Of a stretch of 9,736 bases of DNA, positions 8,067 to 9,736 are shown piece by piece. The first letter of the stretch is position 1. Every line of letters starts with the position of its first letter. Under the pieces are notes generated by a model. That model saw only the letters and a program-made list of their open reading frames with translations. It was not told the origin of the DNA and ran no database searches. The stretch spans positions 1-9,736 of the forward strand of contig CAZLNH010000010.1 of assembly GCA_964560775.1 (NCBI GenBank). The letters are read 5' to 3'. This DNA comes from Woeseia sp964560775 (lineage in GTDB: Bacteria; Pseudomonadota; Gammaproteobacteria; Steroidobacterales; Woeseiaceae). The translations under genes were made by a program, and so were the position numbers.

Positions 8067-8162
8067 GTCATTGCGAGCCCGAAGGGCGTGGCTATCTCGT
8101 GCCGCTTGGCAGAGTCATTGTCCGTGCGAGATCGCCACGTCGCTGCGCTCCTCGCGATGACG
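8067..8162 (+). repeat. Complete palindromic repeat element (REPIN-like) with two inverted arms
   Basis: The left arm (8067-8098) runs GTCATTGCGAG, CCCGAAGGG, CGTGGCTATCTCG. The right arm (8125-8162), read on the minus strand, runs GTCATCGCGAG, GAGCGCAGCGA, CGTGGCGATCTCG. The arms are inverted around a loop of roughly 26 bp that contains GGCAGAGTCA. The outer and inner blocks of the arms match, but the middle blocks are two distinct types, each self-complementary. The whole can fold into a long hairpin with smaller side hairpins. It lies between the convergent AbgT and oxidoreductase genes, a usual place for such elements, and may end transcription from both sides. No transposase or tyrosine-type (RAYT) nuclease gene is present in the window to mobilise it. 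Confidence 0.85.
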
Positions 8163-8330
8163 GGGTGCTACCCGCCTCGCGATGACGGGGTGCTGCGCTC
8201 CTCGCAATGACGGGGTGCTACCCGCCTCGCGATGACGGGGTGCTGCGCTCCTCGCGATGACGGGGTGCTACCCGCCTCGCGATGACGGGGTGCTGCGCTC
8301 CTCGCGATGACGGGGTGCTGCGCTCCTCGC
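8156..8330 (+). repeat. Tandem array of seven 25-bp units grown from the repeat arm
   Basis: Seven contiguous 25-bp units fill 175 bp. All begin GATGACGGGGTGCT (the third begins AATGA). They end either GCGCTCCTCGC (type A) or ACCCGCCTCGC (type B). The order is B, A, B, A, B, A, A, so most of the array is a 50-bp A/B double unit repeated. The type A ending equals the tail of the adjoining right arm (8145-8155), and each unit opens with that arm's outer GATGACGG. The array therefore arose by duplication of the arm's outer end. A decayed partial unit continues from 8331 towards the oxidoreductase stop. There are no spacers between units. Confidence 0.92.
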
Positions 8331-8332
8331 GA

Positions 8333-8346
8333 CGGCGGTTCCGCCG
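8333..8346 (-). terminator. Short GC hairpin next to the oxidoreductase stop
   Basis: CGGCG and CGCCG flank a 4-nt GTTC loop, 3 bp past the minus-strand stop codon. There is no T-run. With the repeats beyond, it may help end the oxidoreductase transcript. Confidence 0.25.
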
Positions 8347-8349
8347 CGG

Positions 8350-9736
8350 TCAGCCGCGAACCGCTTCCTGTACGGCGCGGTGCGCCTGGGTGATGGCCGA
8401 ATTCGTCGTCGCCTCGACGCCGGCGTCCGAGTTGGCAATCGTGATGCGTCCGTGCGGGCGCCGTGCCCTCGCCCACGGCGTCTTTTCCGGGTCCGGCCAA
8501 TCAGGCTCCCACAGCAGGTCGTTGCTGTACGAATAGCCGTGCGCCCAGCGATTGACGGTGATGGCGTGGATGTCGCGTTCGGCATCGAAGCCGGCGCCGG
8601 ACAGGGCCTGGTCGAGCTGGTCGCGTACATGCTCCTCGTACACGGAGAATGGCGTGCCAAGCAGGCGGCGGCGGCCTTCGCGCCATTGTTCCGGGCCGGT
8701 GATGTCCGGCGAGTGGTGCACATGACACATGTGGAGCACCATCGGGTCGTCCGGTGAGCGGCCGAATGCATAGTCGCCAATGGAGACCGGGTAATCCAGT
8801 TCGACCTGCTTGTAGAAGTCGTTGGTGTAATAGACGAAATCGAGCCCCAACTCGGCAAACGGCCGCCAGTTCGGCACCAGCACCTTGGTGTAGGTCAGCG
8901 GCACCTTGACGTTGTAGGCGAGGCCTTCTTTTTGCGCTGCTGGCAACTCGGGACACAGGTACGGCACTGCGCTGTTGTAACATGCCATGATGCAACACCT
9001 GGCGCGCACGGTGCGCGTAACGCCGCGATGCACGTAGGTGACGTCGACGGCGCCCCCGTCGGGTGTATGGCCGGCGTGAACCACCGTGCTGTTCAGCCGA
9101 ATGCGCGTGTCCTGACCGCGCAGGTCAAGCTTTGAGTAATCGACGCGCGTTGTCACGACGTCTTCCATCGTTTCGCCGGGCACGGCCTGAGGCAGAAGCG
9201 CGCGAACGAGCAGACGTGCCACCGATGCATTGCCGTCAGGGAAGTGGAAAATATAGGGCTCATCTCCCCGATATCCGGTGCGCGGCAGCGTGTGCGTCAA
9301 GCCGGGCATGCCGCCGTCGTACGACTGGACCGACGTTGCCGGAATTTCATCGATGCCGACGCACCAGAAGCTCATGCCCCAGCGACGGTAGATTTCCAGC
9401 ACCTGCTGGTCGACACCGACGATATCCTTCAGATATGTGTAATAACTCGTTTTCTTGAGCTTCTCGTACTTTTCGTCGAACGTGAGCCCGGGGAGGTAGT
9501 CGCGTTCCTCGGTCTGTACACGAACAAAGTCGCGCCTTGCCTGATCCGACATAGGCGCCTGGTCCGCGAACGCCTGCCACGGAATCTTGCCGTAGCCGGT
9601 GACGAGTTTCTGTTCGCTGAAGCTGTGCCGGTCGAAAAGAATGCCCTTGCCGAGTCCCATCGATGAATAGAGTTCCTGGTGATAGGCGTCGTAGAACTTG
9701 TCGGTGTCGATGCCGATGTCGACCAGCAGGTCTTTC
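8350..9736 (-). CDS. FAD-dependent oxidoreductase, spermidine-dehydrogenase-like (C-terminal part, runs off the window)
   Basis: About 461 residues are visible and the 5' end lies beyond 9736. The frame stays open to the edge (ending, in reading order, KDLLVDIGIDTDKFYDAYHQ before the ATG at 9660), so that ATG is internal. The N-terminal FAD-binding GxGxxG should be off the window. Visible hallmarks are YIFHFPDGNASVARLLVRAL, the conserved core of large NAD(P)/FAD-dependent amine-dehydrogenase-like proteins, and the C-terminal flavin motif GRITIANSDAGVEATT followed by SAITQAHRAVQEAV. This combination recalls spermidine dehydrogenase and related periplasmic flavoproteins, which oxidise polyamines or similar amines. 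The substrate is not provable from this fragment, and a Tat signal would only be visible upstream. It is convergent with the AbgT gene, with the repeat array between. Rare-codon or frame damage is not seen. Confidence 0.85.
   Translation of the reverse strand, partial: KDLLVDIGIDTDKFYDAYHQELYSSMGLGKGILFDRHSFSEQKLVTGYGKIPWQAFADQAPMSDQARRDFVRVQTEERDYLPGLTFDEKYEKLKKTSYYTYLKDIVGVDQQVLEIYRRWGMSFWCVGIDEIPATSVQSYDGGMPGLTHTLPRTGYRGDEPYIFHFPDGNASVARLLVRALLPQAVPGETMEDVVTTRVDYSKLDLRGQDTRIRLNSTVVHAGHTPDGGAVDVTYVHRGVTRTVRARCCIMACYNSAVPYLCPELPAAQKEGLAYNVKVPLTYTKVLVPNWRPFAELGLDFVYYTNDFYKQVELDYPVSIGDYAFGRSPDDPMVLHMCHVHHSPDITGPEQWREGRRRLLGTPFSVYEEHVRDQLDQALSGAGFDAERDIHAITVNRWAHGYSYSNDLLWEPDWPDPEKTPWARARRPHGRITIANSDAGVEATTNSAITQAHRAVQEAVRG

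Noticed and set aside
8156..8330. CRISPR-like array
   Set aside because: The 25-bp units are contiguous with no unique spacers, they derive from the neighbouring palindromic arm, and no cas gene is nearby.
8168..8858. Minus-strand open frames reading through the repeat array
   Set aside because: The repeating Ser-, Arg- and Pro-rich translation comes from the 25-bp units. The rest is a shadow of the oxidoreductase gene.

Overview
The window is GC-rich (about 60% by eye) with tightly packed, ATG- or TTG-initiated genes carrying Shine-Dalgarno sites. It has two Sec-type lipoproteins, a Sec-exported hydrolase, an AbgT transporter and a short palindromic repeat family. This suits a heterotrophic, Gram-negative proteobacterium. 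A marine gammaproteobacterium is a reasonable guess but is not proven by anything here. There are no tRNA or rRNA genes, no transposase and no CRISPR array.

Layout. Positions 1-82 hold a repeat arm of the GTCATTGCGAG family, cut by the window edge. Positions 89-5296 hold five minus-strand genes. In transcription order they are an 82-residue Cys-rich putative zinc-binding protein (5296-5048), an ExeM/NucH-like lipoprotein nuclease (4977-3109), a small cupin (3019-2618), a lipoprotein-like N-acyl-D-amino-acid deacylase (2633-894) and an M23-type metallopeptidase-fold protein (880-89). The last three abut or overlap and look like one transcription unit. A second repeat copy lies inside the 5' part of the deacylase reading frame.

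From 5297 to 5497 there is a divergent intergenic region with a terminator-like hairpin plus T-tract on the + strand. Then come two + strand genes: a secreted metallo-beta-lactamase-fold hydrolase (5498-6373) and an AbgT-family transporter (6472-8031). Positions 8032-8349 lie between convergent genes and are almost entirely repeat: one full inverted-arm element followed by seven 25-bp tandem units. The window ends inside a minus-strand FAD-dependent oxidoreductase resembling spermidine dehydrogenase (8350 to beyond 9736).

How the genes fit together. Several products are probably exported and hydrolytic: nuclease, D-aminoacylase and MBL hydrolase. With an AbgT importer and a polyamine-oxidase-like enzyme nearby, the region reads as scavenging of nucleic acids, acyl-amino acids or peptides, and amines. 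That is inference from gene content; no dedicated pathway is demonstrated. I see no convincing new defence or mobile system. The most unusual material is the repeat family: its two arm classes with covarying inner stems, its tandem tail expansion, and its intrusion between the deacylase lipobox and any usable start codon.
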